Translations under genes and position numbers: made by a program
Notes under the pieces: generated by a model
The model's input: the letters and a program-made list of their open reading frames with translations, nothing else
The model's database searches: none
Told to the model about the DNA's origin: nothing
Shown: positions 21,889 to 31,338 of the stretch, piece by piece
Layout: every line of letters begins with the position of its first letter
How positions within the stretch are numbered: position 1 is the stretch's first letter
Assembly: GCA_017458065.1 (NCBI GenBank)
Contig: JAFTGD010000023.1
Location: forward strand, 35,722-99,721
Source: Oscillospiraceae bacterium
GTDB taxonomy: Bacteria; Bacillota; Clostridia; Oscillospirales; Oscillospiraceae
Reading direction: 5' to 3'
DNA: 64,000 bases

Positions 21889-24693
21889 TCACGCCGATGG
21901 GTTCTTCTCGCTGAGTATTCTGGTAAGGGTTTTTATCATGACGTTGACGTCAACGGGCTTTGCGATGTGGGCGTTCATGCCGGCTTCCTCCGCCGCCTTG
22001 ACGTCCTCGGCAAAGGCATTTGCTGTCATGGCGATGATCGGGATGTTTGCCAGCGCTTTGTCGTCCAGCCTGCGGATCTCCCTCGTCGCGGTATAGCCGT
22101 CCATCACGGGCATCTGGATGTCCATCAGGACCGCGCCATAGGTTCCCGGTTCGGAGGCCGCAACCCTGTCCACGGCGAGCTTGCCGTTTTCCGCCTTGTC
22201 CACGGTGAAGCCCATCTGCTCCAGGATCATGGCGGCGATCTCCATGTTAACGGGGTTGTCCTCCACCAGCAGGAGGCGGATCTTCGTAAAGTCGACATCG
22301 GTCTTCTCCCCGGCGGGTTCTTCCTCTTCCCGTGTGCCGGGGATATCTTTTGCTTCCGCGAGGCGCAGCTTCAGCCGGATGACAAATTCGGTGCCGCTGC
22401 CGGGCGCAGTCAGCACCTCAATGGTGCCGCCCATCAGGTCGACAATGCTCTTGGTGATGGCAAGGCCCAGGCCTGTCCCCTCAATCCCGCTGACGGTGGA
22501 GCTGCGCTCGCGCTCAAAGGCGTTGAACATCCTGTCGGCAAACTCTCTGGACATACCGATGCCGCTGTCCTTGACGCGGATCTCATAGGATCCGTATCCG
22601 CTCTCTCCGCTGACGGTCTCCCAGAGGGAAACGGAGACGTCGCCGCCCTCCGGGGTAAACTTATAGGCGTTGCTGAGCACGTTGAGGAGGATGCGGTTCA
22701 GGTTCTTCCTGTCGCACCAAACATAGGGGTGCTGAACCTGGGTGGTGAAAACGTGGAACTCCATCTCCTTCTGTTTCATCTGCTCGGAGAAGAGATCCCG
22801 GATCCCGTCAAACACCGCGGACAGATCCGTCGGCAGGTATTCCAGCTCGATCTTGCCGCTCTCGATGCGGCTCATCTCAAGAATGTCGTTGATAAGCTCC
22901 AGCAGATGCTTGCTGGAGGCGTCGATCTTCTTCAGGTAATCATGGACCTCCGGCGAGGCGGGCTCCTTCATGGCCAGGTTGGTGTAGCCGATGATGGCGT
23001 TCATCGGGGTGCGGATATCGTGGGACATGTTGAACAGGAACTGGCTCTTCGCCAGGCTGCTCTCCACGGCGCGGATCTTGTCCCGCTCCGCCTCCTCATG
23101 CTTCCTGCGGACCAGCTCCTGCACGTACAGCATGATGATCAGCCCTGCAAAAATGATGATGCCCAGCACCGTGCCGCCCCGGACCAGCGTCAGGCGGATC
23201 TGCTCCAGGCTCTCTTTGGCGATCAGCAGTTTTGCCAGCCACATCATGGAGGTATAGATCAGCAGCGCAAAGAGCACGATCCCCGAGACAGACATCCCGC
23301 TGTACTCCGTCAGCGTGCTGTGGTTGATTGTCCGCCAGTAGAAGATGAACCCCAGCAGGCACCACAGCGCTAGCAGAAGCAGGGCCTCGCTGCCCATGGC
23401 CTCCATCGCGGTCAGCCGCGGGACCAGCTGCACAATCACGAACACAGCCGAAATGGCCGTGCCGCCAAGCCCCGTCGCCGCAGTCGCCCGGTTCCCCTCG
23501 GACCTGGCGATCTTCCAGGCCGCCGCGGACGTATAGCCGAAGCCGACGATCGCGCCGAAGGAGGTCAGGTCCACAAACCAGTTCAGGGTGTTGCGCCCGA
23601 GCAGCGCGAGGACGATGGAGATCACCATGATAAACAGGATGCTGTAGGTCGTCTCAGAGAACTTTTCCGAGAGGATGCGGTCTTCCGCCATGGTGGACAG
23701 GACGCGGGTCGTGGCGCGATAGCCGCCGATGATGCCGGTCAGGATGGCTGCCACCGCCGTCACGGTCATCATCACAAGACCGAAGGGCCCCATAATCGCC
23801 CTTGCGGCGTAGAAGGTGGGTACTGATGCAATCCCGCTCAGGCCGCCGAGCCCCCCGATATACGCCTGCCAGTCAGCAAAGCCGTCCGGGACAGCCGCCA
23901 CGCTGACAAAGGTCATGGCGATATAGGCCAGGGCGGCCGCCAGAATGGATGCAGCGATAAGACGCTTCGACTTTCGAATCGGGAACTTGAAGTGGGCCGT
24001 GTCAAAGGCTGTCACCTCAAAGCCGACAAAGGCCCAGGGCGCCATAATAACAATGCTGAAAACCGCGTATGGCCTGCTGATGCTGCCCGTGCCGAAGGTA
24101 TGCAGCGCGCCGTTTGCAACGGCGTGCGGAACGCAGGCCGCCCCGGTAACGACGATGCCGAGCAGCAGCACAACCGACAGGACGGTATGCAGCCGCTGCA
24201 GCATGGGCTTGGCTGTGACAAACAGAAGGCCTACCCCGGCCAGGACAAGGACGGAGACAAGCGTCTCGCTCAGGTAGATCGTGTTGCCTGCCACGGTATA
24301 GCAGATGCCGTGCATCGCATCCCCCATCAGGGTCCGGATGATATAAAACAGCGCGGTGCCGTTGAGGAAGACGATGGTCAGATAAGAGAGGCACAGGAAC
24401 CAGGAGCTCAAAAACGCGTGGTCGCGGCCGAAGGCCTCCTTGGTGTAGGAGTAGACACCGCCTGTGATGGAGCTCCGGCCCATGAGGTAGGAGAAGTTGG
24501 ATCCGATGATCAGCATGATCAGCATGCCGACCGTCATGGCGATCAGCGTCCCCGCGGGGCCGGCCACCGGCAGGAAGGTGTTGCCGGGCATGGCAAAAAC
24601 GCCCCAGCCGACCATGCAGCCGAAGGCCATTGCCCAGACATCTACCGGCGAGAGGTACCGGTCCAACGCCTTGCCGTTTTCCTGATGATCCAT
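21889..24693 (-). CDS. Amino-acid permease - histidine kinase - receiver fusion
   Basis: Residues ~1-440 form an APC-superfamily permease with about 12 helices (GWGVFAMPGNTFLPVAGPAG, SITGGVYSYTKEAFG). One or two more helices lead to a HisKA domain with the phospho-acceptor His (FLFNMSHDIRTPMNAIIGY, ~545), the N-box (LLNVLSNAYKFTPEGGD) and G-boxes (VKDSGIGMSREF, GTGLGLAITKSIV). A C-terminal receiver (~800-925) carries the phospho-acceptor Asp in VLMDIQMPVMDGY. The length of 934 residues shows no break. As in CbrA-like transporter-kinases, the permease part probably senses or imports the signal. No DNA-binding output domain is attached, so a separate partner is needed. Confidence 0.9.
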   Translation of the reverse strand: MDHQENGKALDRYLSPVDVWAMAFGCMVGWGVFAMPGNTFLPVAGPAGTLIAMTVGMLIMLIIGSNFSYLMGRSSITGGVYSYTKEAFGRDHAFLSSWFLCLSYLTIVFLNGTALFYIIRTLMGDAMHGICYTVAGNTIYLSETLVSVLVLAGVGLLFVTAKPMLQRLHTVLSVVLLLGIVVTGAACVPHAVANGALHTFGTGSISRPYAVFSIVIMAPWAFVGFEVTAFDTAHFKFPIRKSKRLIAASILAAALAYIAMTFVSVAAVPDGFADWQAYIGGLGGLSGIASVPTFYAARAIMGPFGLVMMTVTAVAAILTGIIGGYRATTRVLSTMAEDRILSEKFSETTYSILFIMVISIVLALLGRNTLNWFVDLTSFGAIVGFGYTSAAAWKIARSEGNRATAATGLGGTAISAVFVIVQLVPRLTAMEAMGSEALLLLALWCLLGFIFYWRTINHSTLTEYSGMSVSGIVLFALLIYTSMMWLAKLLIAKESLEQIRLTLVRGGTVLGIIIFAGLIIMLYVQELVRRKHEEAERDKIRAVESSLAKSQFLFNMSHDIRTPMNAIIGYTNLAMKEPASPEVHDYLKKIDASSKHLLELINDILEMSRIESGKIELEYLPTDLSAVFDGIRDLFSEQMKQKEMEFHVFTTQVQHPYVWCDRKNLNRILLNVLSNAYKFTPEGGDVSVSLWETVSGESGYGSYEIRVKDSGIGMSREFADRMFNAFERERSSTVSGIEGTGLGLAITKSIVDLMGGTIEVLTAPGSGTEFVIRLKLRLAEAKDIPGTREEEEPAGEKTDVDFTKIRLLLVEDNPVNMEIAAMILEQMGFTVDKAENGKLAVDRVAASEPGTYGAVLMDIQMPVMDGYTATREIRRLDDKALANIPIIAMTANAFAEDVKAAEEAGMNAHIAKPVDVNVMIKTLTRILSEKNPSA

Positions 24694-24850
24694 AGAGCCC
24701 CAAGCCCCTCCTTTTACCGCGAACTTTCTGCTTCGATATTACCACATTTTCAGTCTCTCCACAATCCCCGGAAATCGGCCTACAATACGGTCGGCACTTC
24801 TGCTTAGGGCCTATGTCACAGAATCAGGCTCAGAGGGTTTCCGTATGGTC

Positions 24851-25603
24851 TTATCTTCTTTCCATCTTCTTCATGGCTGCAACGGCCGTGCCATCGATCA
24901 TCTGATACCGGTCCTCGGGCGGATACAGGCACCCGCCATAATAGATAGAGCGGTTGTTCACGGTCGAGGTGTCCATGAAGCTGCGGTGCACCGCGACATG
25001 AAGCTGGCCTGCGCCGGTCTCTTCCGCCACACGCCGGATGTTCCGCATCGTAATGCCCGCTCCGGGCAGAATCTGGATCCGGTCTCCGGCATAGTCCAGC
25101 ATCTCGCGTATCGTGTCAGTCGCGTCGCTGACGTCCGGCGCCTGCCCGCTGGTCAGGATCCTCGTGATGCCGAGGTCGGCCAGCAGGTCGACCGCCTCCC
25201 TCCAGTCCGGGACCACGTCAATTGCCCGGTGAAATACGGTCTCTTTTCCCGCTTTCTGCGCGATTTCCGCTATTTGTCTCGTACGCTCCGGATCGATTCT
25301 CCCGTCCGCAGTCAGGAAGCCAAAGACCAGTCCGTCCGCTCCGTGCTCCAGCAGCAGCTGCGCATCCGCCAGGCACACTCGGAACTCCGTCTCCGTGTAG
25401 CAGAAGCCGCCTTCCCGAGGACGTACCATGGTCATAACCGAGATGTCTGTCTCCCGTTTTGCAACCAGCAGCGAGCCCACAGTCGGTGTCAGGCCGCCGT
25501 GGAACAGGTTGCTGTTCAGTTCGACCCGGTCTGCCCCCGCTTTATAAGCCTCTATTACATCGTCCGCGCTGCCGCAGCAGACCTCCAATAAGATGTTTTT
25601 CAT
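24851..25603 (-). CDS. cutC: CutC-family protein
   Basis: This 250-residue TIM-barrel protein has the CutC signatures LLEVCCGSADDVIEAYKAGADRVELNSNL, GGLTPTVGSL and MVRPREGGF. CutC was first tied to copper tolerance in E. coli, but the true biochemical role is unsettled. Its ATG overlaps the stop of the acetyltransferase gene by 4 bases, so the two are co-translated. Confidence 0.92.
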   Translation of the reverse strand: MKNILLEVCCGSADDVIEAYKAGADRVELNSNLFHGGLTPTVGSLLVAKRETDISVMTMVRPREGGFCYTETEFRVCLADAQLLLEHGADGLVFGFLTADGRIDPERTRQIAEIAQKAGKETVFHRAIDVVPDWREAVDLLADLGITRILTSGQAPDVSDATDTIREMLDYAGDRIQILPGAGITMRNIRRVAEETGAGQLHVAVHRSFMDTSTVNNRSIYYGGCLYPPEDRYQMIDGTAVAAMKKMERR

Positions 25604-26187
25604 ATGCTCTCCTTTTCAAACTGTCCCGATGTCAGCTTAAACTGCAATTGATAGAACGTCGCGGGCAGAAGCTTCTTGTAGACCCCGGAGTAGAACGCCG
25701 CGATCGTCCCGTCGTCGTGCCATTTTTCGGTCGGGACCTCGAGAATGCGGTAATGCGCGCCGAAAACGCAGGAGGTGACGCCGGTCTGCCGGTATCCGTT
25801 GCGCAGGTAGAACTGCAGCCGTTTCTCCCGCTGCCGGCGGTCTTCTTCGTCCTTTGCCTTCTCCGGGTCTTCCACTTCGCCGATGATGCATTCGGCCTCC
25901 GGGATCCTGAGCTGCCGGAGGAAGGCGGAACCGTAGCCCTGATCCCGGTGCTCCTCGGCAATGGCCAGATAGTCAAAGAGGTACCGGCTTCCCTGCCTGA
26001 CGAAAAAGGCGTAGCCCAGCAGCTCGTCGCCCTCATACAGGCCAAAGCAGTCGTATTCCTCCCGTTCCCAGGACTTGCGCAGGGATGAGAGCGGGCGCAG
26101 CTCATTCCGGGCAAAGTCCTTTTTCATCCTCTGCCGGTACAGTTCTTCAATCTGATGAAATTCCGTCAGCCGTTTTGTCTGCAGCAT
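25600..26187 (-). CDS. GNAT-family N-acetyltransferase
   Basis: This 195-residue protein has the GNAT core. Strand beta-4 and the acetyl-CoA loop are visible in YLAIAEEHRDQGYGSAFLRQL (~90-110), preceded by LGYAFFVRQGSRYLFDYL. The substrate is not evident. It lies 11 bases after the nuclease-like gene and overlaps cutC, giving a three-gene unit. Confidence 0.8.
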   Translation of the reverse strand: MLQTKRLTEFHQIEELYRQRMKKDFARNELRPLSSLRKSWEREEYDCFGLYEGDELLGYAFFVRQGSRYLFDYLAIAEEHRDQGYGSAFLRQLRIPEAECIIGEVEDPEKAKDEEDRRQREKRLQFYLRNGYRQTGVTSCVFGAHYRILEVPTEKWHDDGTIAAFYSGVYKKLLPATFYQLQFKLTSGQFEKESI

Positions 26188-26198
26188 TTTCTCACGCT

Positions 26199-26957
26199 CT
26201 ACCTTTCCAGAAACCCTATATACTCGTCGAAGACGTTGAACAGCATGTCTCCCGAGCAGACCGGCAGCACGGCGTCCTGATTGCCGATCTGGACAAAGTC
26301 AAAATACTCCCGCCGACGGGTCAGCACCAGGATCGGGACGACCTCATAGTCCGGCCCGAACAGGATCTCCAGGTAGGGGCAGTACTTTGCTGCCTGCTGG
26401 ACCTCCTCCGGGTCGATTTTGTTCTTCATCTTAAACTCCAGCGAGAACACTCGCTCCTCCGTGATGATCAGCACATCGGCGTAGATCCTCACATGGCGCG
26501 ACTGCTTCAGCCGCAGCTCAAAGGCAATCTCCCAGCCGAGGCAGCTCTCACCGAGCATCGCTTTGAGGTCGCCGAACAGGTTCACCACCGTTTCCCGGCA
26601 GTCCCGGAACGAATGAAACAGTCCCCTTGTGTCGTTCAGGTTCCGGGCGATGTTCAGGCAGCCCTCCTGCAGCCTCGCCATCCACTCTTCTTCGGAGAGG
26701 TCGAGGAACTCCCCGACCGTCGAGTAATACCCGGCGAATTCCTGCAGGCCGGTATGCGGGCGGGCCTGCTTCACGATGCCGTGCCAGCGGTAATCCCGGT
26801 CCTGATAGCATAGCTCCTTCATCAGCGGCGAGCGGTAGAGAGCCTGATTGACCTCTTTCCGCTCCAGGCCCAGAAGGGCCGCAATGTCCTTCGCCTTGAT
26901 TCCGTCATGGCGGCAGATCGCCGCACATATTTCCCGATCGTGCATGTCGTCCCTCAT
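26199..26957 (-). CDS. Hypothetical protein: winged-helix N-terminus and nuclease-like core
   Basis: The 252 residues begin with a short helix-turn-helix (HDGIKAKDIAALLGLERKEVNQALYRS, ~15-40). The middle has DVLIITEERVFSLEFKMKN (~160-180), which follows the D-x(n)-E-x-K pattern of PD-(D/E)XK nucleases, with hydrophobic strands on either side and a helix after it. No family name is certain. The E-x-K stretch resembles the N-terminal region of DUF2075-type proteins. It is the first gene of the unit with GNAT and cutC. A DNA-modifying or defence role is possible but unproven. Confidence 0.6.
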   Translation of the reverse strand: MRDDMHDREICAAICRHDGIKAKDIAALLGLERKEVNQALYRSPLMKELCYQDRDYRWHGIVKQARPHTGLQEFAGYYSTVGEFLDLSEEEWMARLQEGCLNIARNLNDTRGLFHSFRDCRETVVNLFGDLKAMLGESCLGWEIAFELRLKQSRHVRIYADVLIITEERVFSLEFKMKNKIDPEEVQQAAKYCPYLEILFGPDYEVVPILVLTRRREYFDFVQIGNQDAVLPVCSGDMLFNVFDEYIGFLER

Positions 26958-27057
26958 CCGTCCATCTTGTCGCTGTTTTCCCGGATATTATACCCGACCG
27001 GACTGATTTTGTACACGTTTTTTGAATTCTTCCCGTGTGAAACGGGAAAACGACATC

Positions 27058-27103
27058 CAGCAGGAGGGCCCTGAATGCTTCACCGTTCAGGACCCTCCTG
27101 CTG
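27058..27103 (-). terminator. Terminator-like hairpin after a gene remnant
   Basis: CAGCAGGAGGG, one mismatch and CCTGAA pair with TTCAGG, mismatch and CCCTCCTGCTG. The minus-strand tail is only weakly T-rich (GTCGTTTTCCC). It lies just past the remnant reading frame that ends at 27130. Confidence 0.6.
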
Positions 27104-27129
27104 CTCATTAATGGATTTGATTTGTGTTC

Positions 27130-27249
27130 TTACGCGATTGCAGTAGCGACAAGCTCTCCGGCCAGGTTGGAGATCTCGCCGCTCTCGGCATTCAGGACCA
27201 GAGGATCGGAACTCGAGAGAATGTTAGCGGCGTTCTCCGCGTCGAATCA
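27130..27249 (-). pseudogene. C-terminal remnant of an unidentified gene
   Basis: An open frame of ~38 codons without a start ends DPLVLNAESGEISNLAGELVATAIA. It has the look of a genuine protein C-terminus and is followed by a terminator-like hairpin. The bases upstream carry no continuing frame. I do not recognise the family. Confidence 0.3.
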
Positions 27250-27295
27250 CCTGGCGTCTTTGTTGTAATACACACTTTGAATTTGTTTCTATGAA

Positions 27296-29416
27296 TTATT
27301 CTTTGAACTCACCCAGGATGCTCTTGGCGCAGAGCCAGCCGCCGACGCCGGACATGGCGACGGAGCCGAAGGGAGAGCACTTGCCAAACTGGCCGATAAA
27401 CATGTTCTCGCCGCAGAGGCCGCCCGCAGTGGTCCAGCCCGCGTACAGACCTGGGATCGCCTCATGCTCGGTATTGAGCACCTGCATGTCCGCGTTTACG
27501 CGCAGGCCGGCCAGTGTCTTGCCGACCTGACCGCCGACGACAGCTGCATAGAAGGGGCCTTCGCTCAGCGGCGTGAGCCACTCGGGCTTGTAAGGAACGG
27601 CGAGCACATCGTCATAGCCCTGCTCCACGATGCGGTTCCATTCCTCTGCGGCTTTTACCAGTGCCTCCGGCTTCATGCCGATCATGGGTGCCAGTTCCTC
27701 CAGTGTATCGGCGACCTTGATGGCGCCGCGGTCAATATGTGCCTGAAAATCCTCGTCCATATCCAGATGGCCGACGAACTTCTTGCCGACCTCATTGGTG
27801 GCCTGGTAGAAGGTCTTGGGGTTGCAGCGGTTCACGCCGCCCCATGCGGTCTGCTGGAAGCCGTCCAGATAATCCCGGAATTTGGAATCAAATATTACGC
27901 GGGAACGGTGATCGGGCGTGGCCATGGTGGTGGCCGTCATGGATTCGCCGCCGCCTGTAAAGGGAGAGCCGACGAAGTTGTCCTGCCCGGCATAGAACGG
28001 GATCAGGTTGCCCAGTACATCCACGCGCATATATGGATTGCAGATGATATCACGGGTAGGCTCAAAGAGGTAGTTGCAGAAGTTCCCGTTGCCGTCGCCC
28101 CAGTATTCGTCCAGGCCGTCTTCCCAGACGCAGAAGGAGTTGAAGCCGGAGATTGCGGCGCCCATGCCGACGCCCATGCGGATCGCCTCACCGGTGTGGG
28201 TGAAGATCGGGCCGCCCTGCACCGCGTACATATAGGCGGAGGGTGTGTACTTCTCCAGCATATCGAGGTTGCAGCCGAAGCCGCCCGCGCAGAGGATCAC
28301 ACCGTCATTGGCCTTGAAGAACTTGTCCCCGCACTGGACGCCGACTACGCGGCTTTCGTCCGCGACCAGCGCATCCACAGCTGTATTGGTCTTCACCTCA
28401 CAGCCTGCCTCGCGGCAGTCTTCGGTCATGGCGTCGATGGCATAGGTATTGGAGCAGATGACGTTATCGGTCCCGCCGGCGACCGCAATATCCGTGTGAA
28501 CATCGGCAAAGTAATAGCCGGGGCAGTTGAGGTTGATATCTTTTTGTTTGCAGAGCCAGTCTGCCCATTTCCCGCCCTCATCGACAGCACGCAGCAGCAT
28601 GGTGTTCTCAATGGAATACTGATAATGGCTTTGCATCGCTGCAGCGGCCTGCTTGGGATCAAAGTGATCCAGCGCCTCGCCGTTGGGTTTCTGGGTCGGC
28701 CAGAAGTATCCGATCTCGTTCTGTGCTTCCGACCCGCCGGCGTTGATTTGGATAAACGCTGCGTGACGGCTTGCGCCGCCGGTAGATCCGTCCTTCTCCA
28801 GCAACGCTACCTTTTTCCCGGCTTGTGCGGTGTAGAGGGCAGCGGTCAATCCCCCGATGCCTGAGCCGACCACAATCACGTCGTATTCCTCATCCCAGTT
28901 CGCGGGGACAGCGGCAGGAGGAATGGGCTGCGCCCCGTTGCGGAAGGAACCGTAATCGCTGGGGAAACCTTCTCCCTTTTCCGGGCGGAACGCCATGTTG
29001 CCGTTCTCTTCCTCTACTGCGAGTTCCACGGTCTCGCCCATAGCCTGGGCAATGCATGCAGCGGCTGCAGTCCGAATGGCCACGCTGGTAATCGAAGCGC
29101 CGGAGACGCCGTCAATCTCGGCGGCCTGTGCCGACAGGATCGCCTGCTCCATTGTTTCGCCGATCGCCCCGCCGATCCCCGGAGTTTCGCCCGAGACATC
29201 GATCTTCACATCGGTGATGCTGTTCTCATCAAAAGTCATGGTGACCGTCACATCGCTGGCTATTCCTGCTGCCTTGGCGGAATAGGTGCCGGGGGTATAC
29301 AAGCCGGCTGCACGTGCCGACGGGACAGACGGCAACACGGTGGCTGCGGCAACGCCGAACGCGCCTGCGGCGATGCCCTTAATAAAGTCTCTGCGGGAAA
29401 GGTCTTTTGTACTCAT
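27296..29416 (-). CDS. Tat-exported FMN-binding / fumarate-reductase-type flavoprotein
   Basis: This 706-residue protein has a Tat signal (SRRDFIKGIAAGAFG), an FMN-binding domain (~38-125) with a complete ApbE motif DGVSGASIT (acceptor Thr110), and a large FAD-dependent oxidoreductase domain starting with the dinucleotide motif VVGSGIGGLTAALYTAQAGKK (~180-200). The order matches urocanate-, fumarate- and methacrylate-type reductases used as periplasmic or cell-surface electron sinks. GGTCAAVV-type family differences prevent a substrate call. The LysR-type gene is divergent, 140 bases away, and likely controls it. The ribosome site AGGAGG precedes the ATG. Confidence 0.88.
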   Translation of the reverse strand: MSTKDLSRRDFIKGIAAGAFGVAAATVLPSVPSARAAGLYTPGTYSAKAAGIASDVTVTMTFDENSITDVKIDVSGETPGIGGAIGETMEQAILSAQAAEIDGVSGASITSVAIRTAAAACIAQAMGETVELAVEEENGNMAFRPEKGEGFPSDYGSFRNGAQPIPPAAVPANWDEEYDVIVVGSGIGGLTAALYTAQAGKKVALLEKDGSTGGASRHAAFIQINAGGSEAQNEIGYFWPTQKPNGEALDHFDPKQAAAAMQSHYQYSIENTMLLRAVDEGGKWADWLCKQKDINLNCPGYYFADVHTDIAVAGGTDNVICSNTYAIDAMTEDCREAGCEVKTNTAVDALVADESRVVGVQCGDKFFKANDGVILCAGGFGCNLDMLEKYTPSAYMYAVQGGPIFTHTGEAIRMGVGMGAAISGFNSFCVWEDGLDEYWGDGNGNFCNYLFEPTRDIICNPYMRVDVLGNLIPFYAGQDNFVGSPFTGGGESMTATTMATPDHRSRVIFDSKFRDYLDGFQQTAWGGVNRCNPKTFYQATNEVGKKFVGHLDMDEDFQAHIDRGAIKVADTLEELAPMIGMKPEALVKAAEEWNRIVEQGYDDVLAVPYKPEWLTPLSEGPFYAAVVGGQVGKTLAGLRVNADMQVLNTEHEAIPGLYAGWTTAGGLCGENMFIGQFGKCSPFGSVAMSGVGGWLCAKSILGEFKE

Positions 29417-29493
29417 GTTTTTCCTCCTGATGATTATTCCATAACAACAACCTGATTACTTCTTTCTGTAAAACAAATGTACCATATTCGCTC

Positions 29494-29522
29494 TTGTCCG
29501 TGAAATGAAAGAATGCTATACT
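29494..29522 (+). promoter_or_regulatory. Promoter of the LysR-type gene
   Basis: TTGTCC (29494-29499), 17 bases, TATACT (29517-29522) points at the LysR-family start. It lies in the divergent intergenic region shared with the flavoprotein gene, as usual for LysR regulators. Confidence 0.55.
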
Positions 29523-29555
29523 CTATAACGAAACGGAATAGATGGAGGCATGTTT

Positions 29556-30482
29556 ATGAATACATCGCAACTCGAATGTTTTGTCACTCTCGCCGGCACG
29601 CTGAACTTTGTCAAGACGGCAGATCTGCTTGGCCTTACTCAGCCTGCCGTATCCAAGCAGATCCGGGCAATCGAAGATGAGCTCGGGGCAACTCTGTTTC
29701 ACAGGACTTCACGCTCGGTCTCACTTACACCCGTCGGAGAGCAGTTTCTCCCGGAAGCAACCGACATGCTCAACATCTTCAATCGTTCGAAGGACTGGAT
29801 TCGATCATATACGGGGGAAAACAGAAATCCCCTGAGAATCGGATATTCGGATCCCCTTGTCATGCAGCTTTTAAGCGTTCTTCTAAAAAACTATCTTTCC
29901 AGTTGGCCGGAAACAATCATTACTCCGGAATTTGTTTGTGATCAGACGGACGCCAATCTAAGCCGGCTGCAAAAAGGACAGCTGGACTGTGTGCTGGCCA
30001 TAAAGGATCCCTCTTTTGATAACTCAGATTTCCTTTTTACGACTCTGCAGAACTGCGGTTTTCTCTGCGGTGTGGCAATGTCTCACCCACTGGCGTCGGG
30101 TTATCTTCAGGATCCCACAAAAAAGCCGGAAATCACAACCGAGGAACTCTGGCCGTACCGCCAGATTGTTGCAATCCCTCCTTATATGTTAAGGAAGTAT
30201 TTCTCCCGCAGCCGCCAGCTTCTCCCTGTTAACGACGAGGTCGATAACATTTTCTGCAGCAATATCAATGAAGCTTATGCTTTAATTCTGTCTGGGATCG
30301 GGTATTCCATGATTCCGGAATATCTGAATGTAGAACATCCTGAGGTTCTGTATCTGAAATGGGTGGAGTCCGCCCAGGCGCCTTTTGGCGTTTACCATCG
30401 GAAAACCGGAAGCAGGAAAGACACGCTGGCCCGCTTCTTGCGGATTGCCGGGGAGTATTACTCTGCCCAGATCCGGTCCTGA
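29556..30482 (+). CDS. LysR-family transcriptional regulator
   Basis: This 308-residue protein has an N-terminal LysR helix-turn-helix (LNFVKTADLLGLTQPAVSKQIRAIEDELGATLFHR, ~14-50) followed by a periplasmic-binding-like effector domain. ATG 29556 is preferred over 29550 because GGAGG then lies 7 bases upstream instead of 1. It is divergent from the Tat flavoprotein gene, which is its probable target. The downstream nitroreductase, PPC and flavin-reductase genes begin about 200 bases later on the same strand and might also respond. Confidence 0.9.
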   Translation: MNTSQLECFVTLAGTLNFVKTADLLGLTQPAVSKQIRAIEDELGATLFHRTSRSVSLTPVGEQFLPEATDMLNIFNRSKDWIRSYTGENRNPLRIGYSDPLVMQLLSVLLKNYLSSWPETIITPEFVCDQTDANLSRLQKGQLDCVLAIKDPSFDNSDFLFTTLQNCGFLCGVAMSHPLASGYLQDPTKKPEITTEELWPYRQIVAIPPYMLRKYFSRSRQLLPVNDEVDNIFCSNINEAYALILSGIGYSMIPEYLNVEHPEVLYLKWVESAQAPFGVYHRKTGSRKDTLARFLRIAGEYYSAQIRS

Positions 30483-30679
30483 TTGCCAGTTACCTTTTTG
30501 TGCCTACTTTACAGACGTAAGAAGCGGCCATATACTGATATCCGCATCAAGATTTTCAGGGTCGAGGTGAAACAATATGAATCAGTCTGGCCGAAAACTC
30601 CGTAAAGGGATTGATCGTGTCCCTGATAACCACACTGCTCTATAAGCGGATTTCTCCTATTCTGAAAGGACGGTAAATC

Positions 30680-31336
30680 ATGGATTTTCGTGATATATCC
30701 AAAATGCGCGTAACTGTACGCAAGTTTGATCAGCGCCAGGTGGAAAAGGAAAAAGTCGATCTGATTCTGGAGGCAGGCCGCTGGAGCCCCACCGCGGTAG
30801 ACTTTCAGCCGCAGCGTATCCTTGTGCTGAACACAGTGGAGAGCCTGGGCAAGGTACGGCAGTTCTGTACCTTCGGGTATGACAGAAAATATGTCGAGCT
30901 GGCCGAAGAATGTGATACTGCCGATCACAAACATAATGTTTATTATTACGGGTCTCCGCTTGTGTTTCTGATCTGCTGGGATAAAACCGCATGCTGGACG
31001 CATCCGCAAAACGGACAGAGCAGCGGCTCCACCGATGCCACCATCGTCACGACCCACATGATGCTGGAGGCGGCAAGCCTGGGGTTGGGTACGGTCTGGA
31101 TCAGCTATTTTGACCACGCAAAAGCAAGGGAGCTTCTGAACATTCCGGAGAACTTTGAGATCAACGGTATGCTGTATGTCGGTTATCCTGCATCGGACTT
31201 CAAGCCCAACCCGAAAATGAGCGGCAAACGCTATCCCATCGCGCGCACCTGCTTTGATAACTGTTTTGAAACCCCATACAGAACGGACTTTTTTGAGGAA
31301 GCGGCGGAAGTGAAATTTGAGACCCAGGAGGACTGA
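30680..31336 (+). CDS. Nitroreductase-family FMN oxidoreductase
   Basis: This 218-residue protein has the nitroreductase fold: VRKFDQRQVEKEKVDLILEAGRWSPTA at the FMN-binding start, then a central THMMLEAASLGLGTVWI helix (~120-140) and YVGYPASDFKPNPK near the end. It uses NAD(P)H and FMN to reduce unknown electron-poor substrates. AGGACGG lies before the ATG. The next gene starts 2 bases after its stop and a flavin reductase follows, forming a three-gene redox unit. Confidence 0.85.
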   Translation: MDFRDISKMRVTVRKFDQRQVEKEKVDLILEAGRWSPTAVDFQPQRILVLNTVESLGKVRQFCTFGYDRKYVELAEECDTADHKHNVYYYGSPLVFLICWDKTACWTHPQNGQSSGSTDATIVTTHMMLEAASLGLGTVWISYFDHAKARELLNIPENFEINGMLYVGYPASDFKPNPKMSGKRYPIARTCFDNCFETPYRTDFFEEAAEVKFETQED

Positions 31337-31338
31337 GC

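Noticed and set aside
20311-23373. Very long open frames opposite the FMN/OYE gene (20311-21792) and the permease-kinase gene (21841-23373).
   Set aside because: Both are shadows of strongly supported genes, with His/Gln/Arg-rich or repetitive composition typical of complement-strand reading.
27464-28864. 466-codon plus-strand frame over the second Tat flavoprotein gene.
   Set aside because: Composition is a codon-complement artefact and the opposite strand carries clear Tat, FMN and FAD motifs.
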